Shown here: positions 63,863 through 64,000 of the stretch, one piece after another
Position numbering within the stretch: position 1 is the first letter of the stretch
How the letters are laid out: the number at the start of each line of letters is the position of its first letter
NCBI RefSeq assembly: GCF_963259705.1
Contig: NC_081844.1
Location: forward strand, 105,736,671-105,800,670
Reading direction: 5' to 3'
Length of the DNA: 64,000 nt
From: Myotis daubentonii
Taxonomy: Eukaryota > Chordata > Mammalia > Chiroptera > Vespertilionidae
Program-made: the position numbers and the translations under genes
Notes under the pieces: generated by a model
Told to the model about the DNA's origin: nothing
Seen by the model: the letters and a program-made list of their open reading frames with translations, nothing else
The model's database searches: none

Positions 63863-64000
63863 TGCCGGGGTCCAACCCCAGCGGGTCCAGGGGTCCCCAA
63901 AGGTGTGGACGGAGTCGGCGAAGAAGGAAGGACACGGAGACAGCGTTCAGTTGATCAGCAGCCTAGCCAGGATCTCTAGCCAGGATCTCCAGAGAGGTTC
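63863..64000 (+). mobile_element. Probable endogenous-retrovirus LTR, start only
   Basis: It begins TGCCGGGGTCCAACCCCAGC and runs to the window edge with GTGTGGACGGAGTCGGCGAA and a duplicated CTAGCCAGGATCTC. The TG start, sharp boundary and recall of similar LTR text in bat genomes support an ERV LTR. No internal gene is in the window, and class and age cannot be judged. Confidence 0.5.

Overview
The window is nuclear DNA from a placental mammal, almost certainly a vespertilionid bat. It carries many copies of the tRNA-derived Ves-type SINE (box A, exact box B, and an AATAAAATATATTT-type tail). It also has two HeliBat-like Helitron ends and several short hAT elements, two of them recognisable as SPIN and one as OC1-like. 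That combination is known from vesper bats such as Myotis, Eptesicus and Pipistrellus. The background of ancient mammalian repeats (MIR, L2, L1M, MLT1, MER5-like) fits any placental mammal. Repeat names come from recognition by eye; no database was searched.

I find no convincing protein-coding exon, rRNA, tRNA gene or snRNA. The window reads as intergenic or deep-intronic DNA, moderately GC-rich, broken by AT-rich L1 blocks. The longest open frames (930 and 855 codons) are by-products of a trinucleotide-periodic minisatellite. The other long frames are GC-rich noise, often crossing SINEs.

Layout. 1-5 kb: old L2/MIR/MER5-like repeats, a short hAT element and a decayed hAT transposase tail. 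5-9.6 kb: Ves-type SINEs, two of them stacked at one target site (6.6-7.1 kb), then an L1 3' end and an L2 split by an OC1-like hAT and two more SINEs. 9.6-13.3 kb: MIR/L2 plus unassigned DNA. 13.5-17 kb: a HeliBat-like element carrying a pair of convergent CTCF-like motifs, a TG/TA/CA microsatellite, then a long minus-strand L1. 18.6-20.6 kb: two MLT1 LTR fragments. 20.9-28.9 kb: three C-rich CCACC-type minisatellites, the largest about 2.6 kb with a 51-bp unit. 29-39 kb: a SINE, a second HeliBat end, GT and GGAT repeats, a SPIN element, and an old hAT copy with an expanded AAAGG run. 39-52 kb: mostly MIRs between unassigned DNA with several conserved-looking AT-rich islands. 52-57.8 kb: SINEs, minus-strand L1 and short hATs. 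58-59 kb: a long candidate conserved non-coding block. 60.8-62.3 kb: minus-strand L1 interrupted by a second SPIN with an exact 8-bp target duplication. The window ends in a Ves SINE and the start of a probable retroviral LTR.

The most interesting signal is regulatory. Intact Ves SINE copies and one HeliBat-like element both carry sequences close to the CTCF core motif. The Helitron has two of them facing each other in a perfect 21-bp inverted repeat. This suggests, but does not prove, that bat-lineage transposons have spread architectural-protein sites.
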